Assembly: GCF_009883635.2 (NCBI RefSeq)
Contig: NZ_CP026115.2
Coordinates: 4,154,001 to 4,218,000, forward strand
Reading direction: 5' to 3'
DNA length: 64,000 bases
DNA from: Pseudomonas putida
GTDB lineage: Bacteria; Pseudomonadota; Gammaproteobacteria; Pseudomonadales; Pseudomonadaceae
Both the position numbers and the translations under genes were made by a program. Of the stretch, positions 35,612 to 44,811 are shown one piece after another. Within the stretch, counting starts at the first letter, position 1. Every line of letters begins with the position of its first letter. The notes under the pieces were generated by a model. That model was not told where the DNA came from. It saw only the letters and a list, made by a program, of their open reading frames with translations, and did not search any database.

Positions 35612-36010
35612 TCAGTAGCAGAACTCCAGTACGTTGGCCTGACTCTTGTCGGTTGGCGCGTTGCGGTTCTGCGACAGCCAGAACTGGCACTTGGGGCTGT
35701 TGAGGTTGCGCGGGTTGCCTTGGGCGGCCTCGGCGGCCTGCTGCACTTCCTGCTTGTGCAGGATGTCCTTGTAGCGCTCGAACATCTCGCTTTGCGCGTC
35801 CACCGGCTGAGCGGGTGTCGCTGCCGGCGCCGGCTTGCTGTAGGCAGGTGCCACTGCCTGGGCCACGGGTTCCACCTGTTCTGGCCACAGCTGCAGGGCC
35901 AGCCACAGGCTCAGGGCGATCGCCACGGCGCCGAGCCACAGGCCAAAGGCCACGCAGAAAATCAGTTGCAGCGGTTTGAGGGTGATCTTCAGTTCACGGT
36001 GGCGGGGCAT
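35612..36010 (-). CDS. Conserved hypothetical protein with N-terminal membrane span
   Basis: 132 residues from ATG 36010, preceded by CAGGAGGCC. One hydrophobic segment at about 14-40 (LQLIFCVAFGLWLGAVAIALSLWLAL), a Pro/Ala-rich linker, then a soluble part with SEMFERYKDILHKQEVQQAAEAA and two cysteines (CQFWL, EFCY). The C-terminal part would be periplasmic or cytosolic depending on orientation; basic residues before the span favour an N-in topology. Operon partner of the GreA/B-like gene. Family not recognised. Confidence 0.8.
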   Translation of the reverse strand: MPRHRELKITLKPLQLIFCVAFGLWLGAVAIALSLWLALQLWPEQVEPVAQAVAPAYSKPAPAATPAQPVDAQSEMFERYKDILHKQEVQQAAEAAQGNPRNLNSPKCQFWLSQNRNAPTDKSQANVLEFCY

Positions 36011-36141
36011 GGCGGCCTCCTGGCAGGGCGGGCGAAGGGGCCATTGTCGCATGGCGCTGGCGCTTTTTTCCGTGCGATGCTTTTGTCGGCGACAATTTAT
36101 CCGCAGAATTCGCGGTTTTTGCGCAGGGCGAGGCAGGGCAC

Positions 36142-37275
36142 ATGAAAACCACCTGGGACATTTTCTGCAGCGTCGTCGACAACTATGGCGATATCGGCGT
36201 GACCTGGCGCCTGGCCCGGCAGCTGGTGGCCGAGCACGACCTGGCGGTGCGCCTGTGGGTGGACGACCTGAATGCCTTCGTGCCGCTGTGCCCCGGTGCC
36301 GATGCCAGTGCCGCGCAGCAATGGCAGCAAGGCGTCGACGTGCGTTTGTGGCCTGCCGACTGGCAGCCCGCAGAGCCTGCCGACGTGGTAATTGGTGCGT
36401 TTGCCTGCCAGTTGCCGCCAGCTTACGTCGAAGCGATGCGCGCACGCACGGCGCCGGTGCTGTGGCTGAACCTCGAATACCTCAGCGCCGAGGACTGGGT
36501 CGAAGGCTGCCATGGCTTGCCATCGCCACAACCCAATGGCCTGCGCAAAGTGTTTTTCTTCCCGGGCTTCACCGACAAGACCGGCGGGCTGTTGCGCGAG
36601 GCCAGCCTGCTGCCGCGCCGGCAGGCCTTCGAGCAGTCGGCCGAAGCGCGTTTGGCATTCCTCCAGGGCCTGGGCGTGCAAGTGCAGCCCAGTGCACTGC
36701 TGATGTCGCTGTTCGCCTATGAAAACGGGCAGCTGGGCCGTTGGCTCGATGCGCTGGCCGAGGATGCCGAGCCGGTTCACCTGCTGGTCCCGCAAGGGCG
36801 CATTCTCGGTGACCTGGGCGCCTGGCTGGGTGAGCAACAGTTGCAGCCCGGCGATGTGCACCAGCGCGGCACGTTGACCGTGCAAGTTCTGCCGTTCGTC
36901 AGCCAGGACGATTATGACCGCCTGCTGTGGAGCTGCGATTTCAACGCGGTGCGGGGGGAAGATTCGTTCGTGCGCGCCCAATGGGCCGGCCGGCCGATGC
37001 TGTGGCACATCTATGTGCAGGACGAAAATGCCCACTGGGAAAAACTCGAAGCCTTCCTCGCGCATTATCGACAGGGCTTGTCGGACGCTGCCGACGAGGC
37101 GCTGATGGCATTGTGGCGTGCCTGGAACATGGACCGCGACATGCACGCGGCCTGGCAAGGCGCCCGCAAACATTGGGCGGAACTGCAGCAGCACGCTGTT
37201 GATTGGGCCGTGAGTCAGGCCGCTCGGCCGGACCTTGCCAAGGCGCTGGTACAGTTTTACCGAAATTGGCTATGA
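36142..37275 (+). CDS. earP: EF-P arginine rhamnosyltransferase
   Basis: 377 residues. The GT-B enzyme uses TDP-rhamnose to rhamnosylate Arg32 of EF-P. The catalytic aspartates D13 and D17 are in VVDNYGDIGV and the glutamate E273 in AVRGEDSFVRAQWAGRP, the same numbering I recall for the characterised P. putida enzyme. The start ATG is preceded by GCGAGGCAGG. The efp gene follows after 48 bp on the same strand, the usual pairing of enzyme and its only substrate. Confidence 0.97.
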   Translation: MKTTWDIFCSVVDNYGDIGVTWRLARQLVAEHDLAVRLWVDDLNAFVPLCPGADASAAQQWQQGVDVRLWPADWQPAEPADVVIGAFACQLPPAYVEAMRARTAPVLWLNLEYLSAEDWVEGCHGLPSPQPNGLRKVFFFPGFTDKTGGLLREASLLPRRQAFEQSAEARLAFLQGLGVQVQPSALLMSLFAYENGQLGRWLDALAEDAEPVHLLVPQGRILGDLGAWLGEQQLQPGDVHQRGTLTVQVLPFVSQDDYDRLLWSCDFNAVRGEDSFVRAQWAGRPMLWHIYVQDENAHWEKLEAFLAHYRQGLSDAADEALMALWRAWNMDRDMHAAWQGARKHWAELQQHAVDWAVSQAARPDLAKALVQFYRNWL

Positions 37276-37323
37276 TATGCGGCCTCGATTTTTATAAATC
37301 CATCCAGATTCGGATACTTCGTA

Positions 37324-37893
37324 ATGAAAACTGGTAAAGAACTGAAACCCGGTACCGTACTGCGGATCGACAACGACCCGTGGCTGGTTCAGAAAGCCGA
37401 GTTCACCAAGTCGGGTCGCAACAGCGCGATCATGAAAACCAAGCTGAAAAACCTGCTGACCGGCTACAAGACCGAAACCGTCTACGGTGCAGACGACAAG
37501 CTGGACGACGTGATCCTGGATCGCAAAGAAGCGACCCTGTCGTTCATCAACGGTGATGAATACACCTTCATGGACACCACCGACTACACTATGTACGAGC
37601 TGAACGCCGAGGACATCGAAGCCGTTCTGCCGTACATCGAAGAAGGCATGGAAGACGTCTGCGAAGCCGTGTTCTTCGAAGGCCGTCTGGTATCGGTTGA
37701 ACTGCCGACCACCATCAGCCGTCAGGTTGTCTACACCGAGAACGCTGCTCGCGGCGACACCTCGGGCAAGGTCATGAAGCCTGCCAAGCTGAAGAACGGT
37801 ACCGAGATCTCGGTTGCCGACTTCATCCAGATCGACGAGTGGATCGACATCGACACTCGCGACAACAGCTTCAAAGGCCGCTCCAAGAAGTAA
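37324..37893 (+). CDS. efp: Translation elongation factor P
   Basis: 189 residues. Three beta-barrel domains; the loop of domain I reads [11 protein letters not shown] with R32 as the modified residue, whereas E. coli-type EF-P has Lys at this position. C-terminal domain III ends with [17 protein letters not shown] relieves ribosome stalling at consecutive prolines. The Arg form, together with earP next door, places the window among bacteria that use rhamnosylation. A good terminator follows. Confidence 0.98.
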   Translation: MKTGKELKPGTVLRIDNDPWLVQKAEFTKSGRNSAIMKTKLKNLLTGYKTETVYGADDKLDDVILDRKEATLSFINGDEYTFMDTTDYTMYELNAEDIEAVLPYIEEGMEDVCEAVFFEGRLVSVELPTTISRQVVYTENAARGDTSGKVMKPAKLKNGTEISVADFIQIDEWIDIDTRDNSFKGRSKK

Positions 37894-37910
37894 TCCTTCT
37901 TGCGAAACGC

Positions 37911-37938
37911 AAAAACCCGGCCTTGGCCGGGTTTTTTT
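37911..37938 (+). terminator. Intrinsic terminator after efp
   Basis: AAAAACCCGGCC, short TT loop, GGCCGGGTTTTTTT, 18 bp past the stop; also runs in reverse towards ohr. Confidence 0.92.
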
Positions 37939-37949
37939 ACGCCTGTGAT

Positions 37950-38378
37950 CTACACGGTCACATGCAAACGCACATCCACATTGCCGCGGGTGGCGTTGGA
38001 GTATGGGCACACCTTGTGGGCCTTTTCCACCAGCCCTTCGGCATCTGCCTGGGCCAGGCCTGGCAGGTTGATGTGCAGGTCGATGTCCAGGCCGAAACCA
38101 CCAGGAATCTGCCCGATACCGACGTTGGCGGTGATCGAGGCATCCGCAGGCAGGGCTTTTTTCTCCTGGCCGGCCACGAACTTCAGGGCGCCGATGAAGC
38201 AGGCCGAGTAGCCGGCGGCGAACATCTGCTCAGGGTTGGTGCCGTCACCACCGGCGCCGCCGAGTTCCTTGGGAGTGCTCAGCTTGACTTCCAGCTTGCC
38301 GTCGCTGGAGCGGGATTTGCCGTCGCGACCGCCGGTGGAGGTGGCTTCTGCGATGTACAGCGGAGTGACCTTTTGCAT
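37950..38378 (-). CDS. ohr: Organic hydroperoxide resistance peroxidase
   Basis: 142 residues from ATG 38378. The two redox cysteines are C60 in AAGYSACFIGAL and C124 in AHKVCPYSNATRGN, the Ohr/OsmC arrangement. It reduces organic and fatty-acid hydroperoxides in the cytosol using lipoyl-linked thiols. The regulator ohrR lies directly upstream on the same strand, with a promoter carrying direct repeats between. Confidence 0.95.
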   Translation of the reverse strand: MQKVTPLYIAEATSTGGRDGKSRSSDGKLEVKLSTPKELGGAGGDGTNPEQMFAAGYSACFIGALKFVAGQEKKALPADASITANVGIGQIPGGFGLDIDLHINLPGLAQADAEGLVEKAHKVCPYSNATRGNVDVRLHVTV

Positions 38379-38443
38379 CTTGAGCCTCACTAGTGTGCTG
38401 TGCGCCCCTGGTCATCAGGTGGCGTCGGGTGGGTACGGGACTT

Positions 38444-38472
38444 AAATTAGCGCGCAATTAGTTAGCGCGCAA
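38444..38472 (-). promoter_or_regulatory. ohr promoter overlapping a direct-repeat OhrR site
   Basis: On the minus strand TTGCGC (38472-38467), 17-bp spacer, TAATTT (38449-38444). The same segment contains two copies of TTGCGCGCTAA at a 15-bp period, covering the -35 and most of the -10. This is a good candidate for the OhrR operator repressing ohr. Confidence 0.7.
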
Positions 38473-38519
38473 GATAAATCTTCACCGCTCATCCGAACGG
38501 GCATCACACAGCGTAGCTG

Positions 38520-38975
38520 TCAGAGGTTTTTTTGCAGGCTGTCGCGCAGCTCCAGCAGGTCAGCCTGCAGCTGTTGCAGGCGTTCGAGGCTGCGGCCGCT
38601 GGCCTTGAGGATGCACTGCGGCACTTCCCGGGCCTGTTGCTGCAAGGCGCGGCCTTTGTCGGTGAGCTGCACCAGTACCACCCGCTCATCCTCGCGGCTG
38701 CGGTTGCGCTGCAGCAGGCCTTCGCTCTCCAGGCGCTTGAGCAGGGGTGTGAGCGAGCCGGGGTCGGTCAGCAGGTGCTGGCTGATTTCGCCTACGGTCA
38801 GGCCGTCCTGCTCCCACAGCACGAGCATGGCCAGGTACTGCGGGTAGGTCAGGCCCAGCGCTTGCAGCAGGGGCTTGTAGACCTTGGTCATCAGCAACGA
38901 GGTGGAGTGCAGGGCGAAGCAGACCTGGTTGTCCAGCAGCAGCTCGTCACAGGAAGCTTGGGTGTTGGCGTTCAT
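38520..38975 (-). CDS. ohrR: OhrR-type MarR-family peroxide-sensing repressor
   Basis: 151 residues. Reactive cysteine C19 in LLLDNQVCFALHS, winged HTH at about 45-110 (GLTVGEISQHLLTDPGSLTPLLKRLESEGLL, with REDERVVLVQLT as the wing). Oxidation of this Cys by organic hydroperoxides releases it from DNA. C9 is a second cysteine outside the usual position. Target: ohr, immediately downstream. Confidence 0.93.
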   Translation of the reverse strand: MNANTQASCDELLLDNQVCFALHSTSLLMTKVYKPLLQALGLTYPQYLAMLVLWEQDGLTVGEISQHLLTDPGSLTPLLKRLESEGLLQRNRSREDERVVLVQLTDKGRALQQQAREVPQCILKASGRSLERLQQLQADLLELRDSLQKNL

Positions 38976-39030
38976 GCAGGTCCTTGAATGTCATCAATGG
39001 AGAAATCTAGCACGCTGAAGGTTGGGGCGC

Positions 39031-39987
39031 TTACTGCCAGCGCAGTTCACTGCGCAGTGCCAGGTCCCAGGGGGGAACCGGGCTGAAGCGGCTCTTGAGG
39101 AATTCGAGCAGCAAACGGCTGCGAGAGTTCGTTTCATGTTCAAGGCGCAGTGCATAAATGCCACTGGTTTCGGCTTCAGGCAGGCCGTTGTCGCAGAACA
39201 GCGGCAGCAGTTCGCCGCGCAGCAGGTAGTCGCTGATCAGCCAGGTCGGCAAGTGGGCGATGCCGAGGCCGGCGAGGGCGCCGAACAACAGGGTCTCGGC
39301 GTTGTTGGCGGCCATGCGCATGCGCGCCGGGCGGTACAGGCGCATCTGCCCGTCGACCGCGAAGCGCCAGGCGAACGGCGGTGCCAGGCCGTCCCAGTCG
39401 AGGCCGTCGTGGCTGGGCAATTCGCTGGGGCAGCTGGGCATGCCGCGGCTGGCCAGGTAGGCAGGGCTGGCGCAGGCGATGCGTACCATGTGTGCCAGCT
39501 TGGTGGCGACCAGGCGGGTGTCGGCCAGGGGGCCGGCGCGCAGTACCAGGTCGACCTCGCCCAGATGGCTGCCATGCAGGTCGACGAAACTGTCGATCAA
39601 GCGCAATTGCACATCCAGGCCCGGATAGGCCACCAGGAAGTCGGCGATTGCTGGCGCCAGGTGACGGCGGCCGAAGGCGGCCGGGGCGTCGATGCGGATC
39701 AGCCCCTCGGGGGCATTGCTCAACGATACCGCCTCGGCACGGGCCAGGCGCAGTTCCTCAATAATGCGCCGGGCGCGCTCGGCGAAGGCGTTGCCCGCCG
39801 GGGTGGCGCGTACGGCATGGGTGCTGCGGGTGAACAGGCGGCTGCCCACGGCGCTTTCCAGGTTGTCGATGCGCCGGGCCACGGCGGACGGAGTAAGTGG
39901 ATGGCGGCGGGCGGCGGCGGAGAAACTGCCGCTCTCCAGTACATCGAGAAACAGGCTCAGCTGGTCAGTCAGGGTATCAGGGCTCAT
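39031..39987 (-). CDS. LysR-family transcriptional regulator
   Basis: 318 residues from ATG 39987 (GGA six bases before); ATG 39993 is also in frame. HTH FSAAARRHPLTPSAVARRIDNLESAVGSRLFTRSTHAV at about 20-60, then a periplasmic-binding-like effector domain. It is divergent from the TauE-type permease with a dyad in the gap, so it probably regulates that gene. Effector unknown, possibly a sulfonate or related anion. Confidence 0.92.
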   Translation of the reverse strand: MSPDTLTDQLSLFLDVLESGSFSAAARRHPLTPSAVARRIDNLESAVGSRLFTRSTHAVRATPAGNAFAERARRIIEELRLARAEAVSLSNAPEGLIRIDAPAAFGRRHLAPAIADFLVAYPGLDVQLRLIDSFVDLHGSHLGEVDLVLRAGPLADTRLVATKLAHMVRIACASPAYLASRGMPSCPSELPSHDGLDWDGLAPPFAWRFAVDGQMRLYRPARMRMAANNAETLLFGALAGLGIAHLPTWLISDYLLRGELLPLFCDNGLPEAETSGIYALRLEHETNSRSRLLLEFLKSRFSPVPPWDLALRSELRWQ

Positions 39988-40008
39988 GATCATTCCGCTT
40001 GTGCAAGA

Positions 40009-40029
40009 AACGCACAGCCATTGTGCGTT
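40009..40029. promoter_or_regulatory. Candidate LysR operator (8-bp inverted repeat)
   Basis: AACGCACA (40009-40016) and TGTGCGTT (40022-40029) are exact reverse complements with a 5-bp spacer, in the gap between the divergent LysR and TauE-type genes. Confidence 0.6.
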
Positions 40030-40100
40030 GCTATGCGTTTCCCCGCCAGAGCGCAATCGTTAGCATGCTGGCATTCCAAACACAGGCGGATGAGGCCCTG

Positions 40101-40850
40101 ATGATCGAGTGGTTGTTGTATATCGTGCTGGGTGCCGGCCTGGGCACCATGGGTGGGTTGTTCGGTATTGGCGGCGGCCTGATCGCCATCCCGGCATTGG
40201 GCGTGCTGTTCGGTCTCGATCAGCAGTTGGCCCAGGGCACTGCCTTGGTGATGGTGGTGCCGAACGTGCTGCTGGCGCTGTGGCGCTATCACCAGCGCAA
40301 CCGCATCGAGCTGCGCCATGCCGTGCCGCTGTCGCTGTGCAGCTTCCTGTTCGCCTGGCTGGGGTCGATCTGGGCGGTGGGTATCGATGCCCACTCGATG
40401 CGCCTGGGTTTTGTTGGCTTTCTGGTGGCGCTGGCGATCTGGAACGTGGCGCGGATGTTCCTCAAGGTCTCGCCGCCCAGTGCCGAGCTGCGCTATGCCT
40501 GGCCCTGGTTAGGCGTGCTGGGCAGTTTTGCCGGGACCATGGGCGGCCTGTTCGGCGTGGGTGGGGCGGTGGTGGCCACGCCGATCCTGACCAGTGTGTT
40601 CGGCACCACCCAGGTGGTGGCCCAGGGATTGTCGCTGGCGCTGGCGGCGCCGAGTACCTTGGTGACCCTGGTGACCTATGGGGTGCACCACAGCGTGGAC
40701 TGGAGCGTGGGCATTCCATTGGCGGTCGGTGGGCTGCTGAGCATCAGCTGGGGGGTGAAACTGGCCCATGCACTGCCAGAAAAAGTATTGCGGGCGATGT
40801 TCTGTGTGTTCCTGGTGGTGTGCGCGGTGATGCTGGGCTTCGAGCTGTAA
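40101..40850 (+). CDS. TauE/SafE-family permease
   Basis: 249 residues, about eight hydrophobic spans. The two internal repeats both begin with the family signature: GTMGGLFGIGGGLIAIPAL near 15 and GTMGGLFGVGGAVVATPIL near 155. Such inner-membrane proteins export or take up sulfoacetate, sulfite or related anions. The divergent LysR gene is its likely regulator. It ends 3 bp from the stop of the next (convergent) LysR gene, so no terminator fits between. Confidence 0.9.
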   Translation: MIEWLLYIVLGAGLGTMGGLFGIGGGLIAIPALGVLFGLDQQLAQGTALVMVVPNVLLALWRYHQRNRIELRHAVPLSLCSFLFAWLGSIWAVGIDAHSMRLGFVGFLVALAIWNVARMFLKVSPPSAELRYAWPWLGVLGSFAGTMGGLFGVGGAVVATPILTSVFGTTQVVAQGLSLALAAPSTLVTLVTYGVHHSVDWSVGIPLAVGGLLSISWGVKLAHALPEKVLRAMFCVFLVVCAVMLGFEL

Positions 40851-40853
40851 GCG

Positions 40854-41705
40854 TCACAGGAACCCTTCGACGATGTAGTCGGCCATGCAGTCGGTGATCG
40901 GCGACTGGCCCTGGCTGTTGCGCAGCAGCATCACGTTTGCCAGTGGTAACTGCGGCAACCCATCGTGCTCGCCGAGGATGCGGATGTTGCCACCGACCAG
41001 GCTCTGCAACTGCGCTGTCACCGCCAGCCCGGCGGTGACGATGGCAAAGATCGCCGCCAGGCTGGGGCTGGTGTAGGCGATGCGGTAGTCGATGCCCTGG
41101 GCCTCCAGGGCATTGCAGGTCCAGGCGCGGCAGAAGCAGTCGGTGTTGAACAACGCCAACGGCATCGGGCGCTGCTCCTGCGGGCAGAAGCCTTCAGCCG
41201 CTGCCCACACCAGGCGCTCCTGGCGCAGCAGCTGGCCCACCTCGTTGCCCGGCTCGCGGGTGACAATGGTCAGGTCCAGGTCCTGGCGCAGCATCAGTTG
41301 CTTGGACGAGTCGCAATGCACCTCCACCTGCACCAGTGGGTAGGCCTGGGCGAAGCTGGAGAGGATGGTCGGCAGAAAGCGCATGGCGTAGTCATCCGGC
41401 GTGCCGATGCGCACCAGCCCGACCATGTGCGGCATGCGCAGGGTGTTGAACACCTCGCCATGCAGCTTGAGGATGCGCCGGGCATAGCCAAGCAGCACCT
41501 GGCCCTCGGCGGTAAGCCGGACCTGGCGGCCGTCGCGCTCGAACAGCTGGCGCTGCAGGATGTCTTCCTCCAGGCGTTTCATCTGCATGCTCACCGCTGA
41601 CTGGGTGCGGTTGACCACTTCGCCTGCGCGGGTGAAGCCGCCTTGCTCGGCGATGGCGACGAAGGTGCGCAGCACGTCGGCATCGAGGCTCTGGTACTGG
41701 GACAT
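40854..41705 (-). CDS. LysR-family transcriptional regulator
   Basis: 283 residues from ATG 41705 (GGAGA nine bases upstream). HTH GFTRAGEVVNRTQSAVSMQMKRLEEDILQRQLFERDGRQV, then the effector domain LVRIGTPDDYAMRFLPTIL. This is the subgroup with 'TPDDYA' that often lies next to DUF1127 or transport genes. It is divergent from the small DUF1127 gene 96 bp away; target unknown. Confidence 0.92.
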   Translation of the reverse strand: MSQYQSLDADVLRTFVAIAEQGGFTRAGEVVNRTQSAVSMQMKRLEEDILQRQLFERDGRQVRLTAEGQVLLGYARRILKLHGEVFNTLRMPHMVGLVRIGTPDDYAMRFLPTILSSFAQAYPLVQVEVHCDSSKQLMLRQDLDLTIVTREPGNEVGQLLRQERLVWAAAEGFCPQEQRPMPLALFNTDCFCRAWTCNALEAQGIDYRIAYTSPSLAAIFAIVTAGLAVTAQLQSLVGGNIRILGEHDGLPQLPLANVMLLRNSQGQSPITDCMADYIVEGFL

Positions 41706-41801
41706 TGCATCAATCTCCGAGATGCATGGCATCAGAAACATTCGTTGGATTGATCTTAAGCCTGGGCAGAGACTGGAGCCATCAACACGGAGGGCTTCAC
41801 G

Positions 41802-42020
41802 ATGAAAGGTCATGTCAGCAGCATCCAGCAACCTGCCTTTTCCTTGAACCACCTGTGGCATGTGGCCCTGGGCCGCCCGGCCCGGTGGCTGCAGCTGTAC
41901 CGCCAGCGCCAGGAACTGGCCAGCCTGAGTGATGCGACCCTGCATGACCTGGGCTTGAGCCGGGCGGATATCCAGCAAGAGGCCGAGCGGCATTTCTGGG
42001 ATGATCCGCTGCGTAAATGA
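41802..42020 (+). CDS. DUF1127 small protein
   Basis: 72 residues, GGAGGG upstream of ATG 41802. The C-terminal DUF1127 motif WLQLYRQRQELASLSDATLHDLGLSRADIQQEAER is complete. DUF1127 proteins (YjiS-type) of this size bind RNA or affect phosphate and C1 metabolism in alphaproteobacteria; their role in Pseudomonas is not settled. It is followed by an unusually perfect 97-bp palindrome. Confidence 0.9.
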   Translation: MKGHVSSIQQPAFSLNHLWHVALGRPARWLQLYRQRQELASLSDATLHDLGLSRADIQQEAERHFWDDPLRK

Positions 42021-42033
42021 GCTAAGTTTGTCG

Positions 42034-42130
42034 GTGGGTCTACCGGCCTCATCGCGGCTAAAGCCGCTCCTACAGGGGACGCGGTAGCCTGTAGGAGCGG
42101 CTTTAGCCGCGATGAGGCCGGTAGACCCAC
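42034..42130. repeat. Perfect 43-bp-arm palindrome (REP-related variant)
   Basis: Arms 42034-42076 and 42088-42130 are exact reverse complements around an 11-bp loop. The core GCGGCTAAAGCCGC differs from the usual CGCGGGCAAGCCCGC REP core, but the CTCCTACAGG end is shared. It lies between the DUF1127 gene and the YcaQ-like gene, both on the plus strand. Confidence 0.95.
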
Positions 42131-42146
42131 CACAAGGAGATCAGGC

Positions 42147-43367
42147 TTGCCGCTCAAGTTGTCCATAAGCCAGGCCCGGCGCCTGGCCCTGTCTGCCCAG
42201 GGATTCGGCAAGCAGCCTGACGCCCCACCGACCCTGCCCGCACTGAAACGCATGCTGCAACGCCTGGGCGTGGTGCAGATCGACTCGGTCAACGCCGTGG
42301 TCCGCTCCCATTACCTGCCGCTGTTCTCGCGCCTTGGCGACTACCCGTCAGAAATGCTCGATCAACTCGCCTGGGGCCGTGGCCGCCAGCGCCAGCTGTT
42401 CGAATACTGGGGCCACGAAGCCTCGCTGTTACCCCTGAACCTCTACCCGCTGCTGCGCTGGCGCATGGCCCATGCCGCCGATGGCCGCGGCATTTACCGC
42501 CAGCTCGCGCAGTTCGGCCGCGAACGCCAGGACGTGATCGCCCGCGTGCTGGCCGCCGTGCGCGAACAGGGCGCACTGGGCGCGGGCAGCTTGTCTACCC
42601 GGCAGGAGCGAGCCGGCCCTTGGTGGGACTGGAGCGAAGAAAAGCACGCGCTGGAATGGCTGTTCGCCGCCGGTGAAGTGACGGTGGCAGGGCGGCGCGG
42701 TTTCGAGCGGCTCTACGATGTGCCGGAAAGGGTCCTGCCCAAGGCGATCCTTGACCAAGCGCTGCCGGGGGAAGCCGAAGCCCATCAAGGCCTGATGCTG
42801 CACGCCGCCACGGCCCTGGGCGTGGCCACCGAGCGCGACCTGCGCGATTACTTCCGCCTCGAGCCTGGCCAGGGCAGGGCGGCGCTGCACGAGCTGGTCG
42901 CCGATGGCCGCCTGCAGCCGGTCGAGGTACAGGGTTGGAAGCAGCTGGCCTACTGCGCCGGTTCACCGCGCATCCCCCGGCGCATCGAGGCCAGCGCGTT
43001 GCTGTCGCCGTTCGATTCGCTGGTCTGGGAGCGCAACCGCACCGAGCGGCTGTTCGATTTCCACTACCGCCTGGAGATCTACACCCCGGCGCACAAGCGA
43101 GTGTATGGCTACTACGTGTTGCCGTTCCTCTACCGCGAACGCATCGCCGCGCGCCTTGACCTGCGCGCCGAGCGCGCCCAGGGCCAACTGGCGGTGCATG
43201 CCGTGCACGCAGAATCAATAGCGTTGGACGCGGAGGGCTATCAGGCCCTGGCGGGCAATCTGCTGCGCATGGCCCAGTGGCTGGGCCTGCAGCGGGTGCA
43301 ACTGAACTGCCCTCGGGCAGAGGGCAGCCAGTTGCGTCAGGCCCTGCTCAGCGCCGCACCTGCTTGA
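42147..43367 (+). CDS. YcaQ/AlkX-like winged-helix DNA glycosylase family protein
   Basis: 406 residues. Start is TTG 42147, supported by AAGGAGA at 42134-42140 with a six-base gap. N-terminal [15 protein letters not shown] and [20 protein letters not shown] match the HTH_42/YcaQ family, whose E. coli member unhooks interstrand DNA cross-links; the conserved Gln and Asp of the QID segment are present. C-terminal [19 protein letters not shown] and YVLPFLYRE are also typical. Its last 20 nt overlap the end of the convergent DAHP synthase gene. Confidence 0.85.
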   Translation: MPLKLSISQARRLALSAQGFGKQPDAPPTLPALKRMLQRLGVVQIDSVNAVVRSHYLPLFSRLGDYPSEMLDQLAWGRGRQRQLFEYWGHEASLLPLNLYPLLRWRMAHAADGRGIYRQLAQFGRERQDVIARVLAAVREQGALGAGSLSTRQERAGPWWDWSEEKHALEWLFAAGEVTVAGRRGFERLYDVPERVLPKAILDQALPGEAEAHQGLMLHAATALGVATERDLRDYFRLEPGQGRAALHELVADGRLQPVEVQGWKQLAYCAGSPRIPRRIEASALLSPFDSLVWERNRTERLFDFHYRLEIYTPAHKRVYGYYVLPFLYRERIAARLDLRAERAQGQLAVHAVHAESIALDAEGYQALAGNLLRMAQWLGLQRVQLNCPRAEGSQLRQALLSAAPA

Positions 43368-44694
43368 GGGTTTCGGCGATCAGGAAAGCCAGTTCCAGCG
43401 ACTGATCGGCGTTCATGCGTGGGTCGCAGTGGGTGTGGTAGCGATCGGACAGGGCGTCCTCGGTGATCGGCCGGGCGCCGCCGATGCACTCGGTGACGTT
43501 CTGCCCGGTCATCTCGATATGGATACCGCCAGCATGGCTGCCCTCGGCCTGGTGCACCTGGAAGAACTGCTTCACCTCGTCGAGGATCTGCGCGAAGTCG
43601 CGGGTCTTGTAGCCGCTGCTGGCCTTGATGGTGTTGCCGTGCATCGGGTCGGAGCTCCACAGCACCTTGCGCCCCTCGCGCTCGACAGTGCGGATCAGCC
43701 CAGGCAGGTGCGCGCCGACCTTGCCGGCGCCCATGCGCACGATCAGGTTGAGGCGGCCCGGGTCGTTGGCCGGGTTGAGCGTGTCGATCAGGCGGATCAG
43801 CTCTTCGGGGTTCATGCTCGGGCCGACCTTGACCCCGATCGGGTTGTGCACGCCGCGCAGGAATTCGACATGGGCGCCGTCGAGCTGGCGGGTGCGGTCG
43901 CCGATCCACAGCATGTGTGCCGAGCAGTCGTAGTAGTCGCCGGTCAGGCTGTCCTGGCGCACGAAGGCTTCTTCATAGTTGAGCAGCAGCGCTTCGTGGG
44001 CCGTGAAGAAGCTGGTTTCGCGCAGTTGTGGCGCGCTGTCCAGGCCGCAGGCGCGCATGAAGGCGAGGGTTTCGTCGATGCGGTTGGCCAGCTGGTGGTA
44101 CTTGTCGGCCAGCGCCGAGTTGGCGATGAAGTCGAGGTTCCACTTGTGCACCTGGTGCAGGTCGGCGAAACCGCCCTGGGCGAAGGCGCGCAGCAGGTTG
44201 AGGCTGGCGGTGGCCTGGTGGTAGGCCTGCAGCAGGCGCTCCGGGTCCGGCACGCGGCTCTTTTCGTCGAAACCGATGCCGTTGACGATGTCACCGCGGT
44301 AGGCCGGCAGAGTGACGTTGCCGATGGTTTCGTCGCCCGAGGAACGCGGCTTGGCGAACTGCCCGGCCATGCGCCCGACCTTCACCACCGGGCAGCCGGC
44401 GGCGAAGGTCATTACGATGGCCATCTGCAGTAGCACCTTGAAGGTGTCGCGGATCTTCGCCGCCGAGAACTCGGCGAAGCTCTCGGCGCAGTCGCCGCCC
44501 TGCAGCAGGAAGGCGCGGCCTTCGGTGACCTCGGCGAACTGCCGGCGCAGCTCGCGCGCTTCGCCGGCGAACACCAGCGGCGGGTAACTGGCCAGGGTCT
44601 GCTCGACCTTGAGCAGGTGCGCGGCGTCGGGGTAGGTCGGTTGCTGCTGGATCGGCAGGGCGCGCCAGCTGTCGGGGCTCCACGGTCGGTTCAT
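43348..44694 (-). CDS. Class II 3-deoxy-7-phosphoheptulonate (DAHP) synthase
   Basis: 448 residues from ATG 44694. The class II (plant-type) signature is clear: [19 protein letters not shown] at the start, [33 protein letters not shown], and [15 protein letters not shown]. It condenses phosphoenolpyruvate and erythrose 4-phosphate, the first step of the shikimate pathway, in the cytosol; a metal-binding Cys is present in GGDCAES. No phz genes are near, so it serves primary metabolism. It overlaps the convergent gene at its 3' end by 20 nt. aroC for the last shared step is at 14833. Confidence 0.95.
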   Translation of the reverse strand: MNRPWSPDSWRALPIQQQPTYPDAAHLLKVEQTLASYPPLVFAGEARELRRQFAEVTEGRAFLLQGGDCAESFAEFSAAKIRDTFKVLLQMAIVMTFAAGCPVVKVGRMAGQFAKPRSSGDETIGNVTLPAYRGDIVNGIGFDEKSRVPDPERLLQAYHQATASLNLLRAFAQGGFADLHQVHKWNLDFIANSALADKYHQLANRIDETLAFMRACGLDSAPQLRETSFFTAHEALLLNYEEAFVRQDSLTGDYYDCSAHMLWIGDRTRQLDGAHVEFLRGVHNPIGVKVGPSMNPEELIRLIDTLNPANDPGRLNLIVRMGAGKVGAHLPGLIRTVEREGRKVLWSSDPMHGNTIKASSGYKTRDFAQILDEVKQFFQVHQAEGSHAGGIHIEMTGQNVTECIGGARPITEDALSDRYHTHCDPRMNADQSLELAFLIAETLKQVRR

Positions 44695-44811
44695 CACGGG
44701 CTCGGTCTTGTCTGTTATAGGCTGCCTGCCATGGTAACAGCGGCGCCGAGCTTGTTGCATCCGGGGCGTTGACGGACAATGCGCGTTTTTGCGCGGGCGG
44801 GTGGCAGGTAG

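Noticed and set aside
42034..42130. The perfect palindrome as transcription terminator of the DUF1127 gene only
   Set aside because: It lacks a T run and its CTCCTACAGG ends match the REP class, so it is listed as repeat although termination is not excluded.
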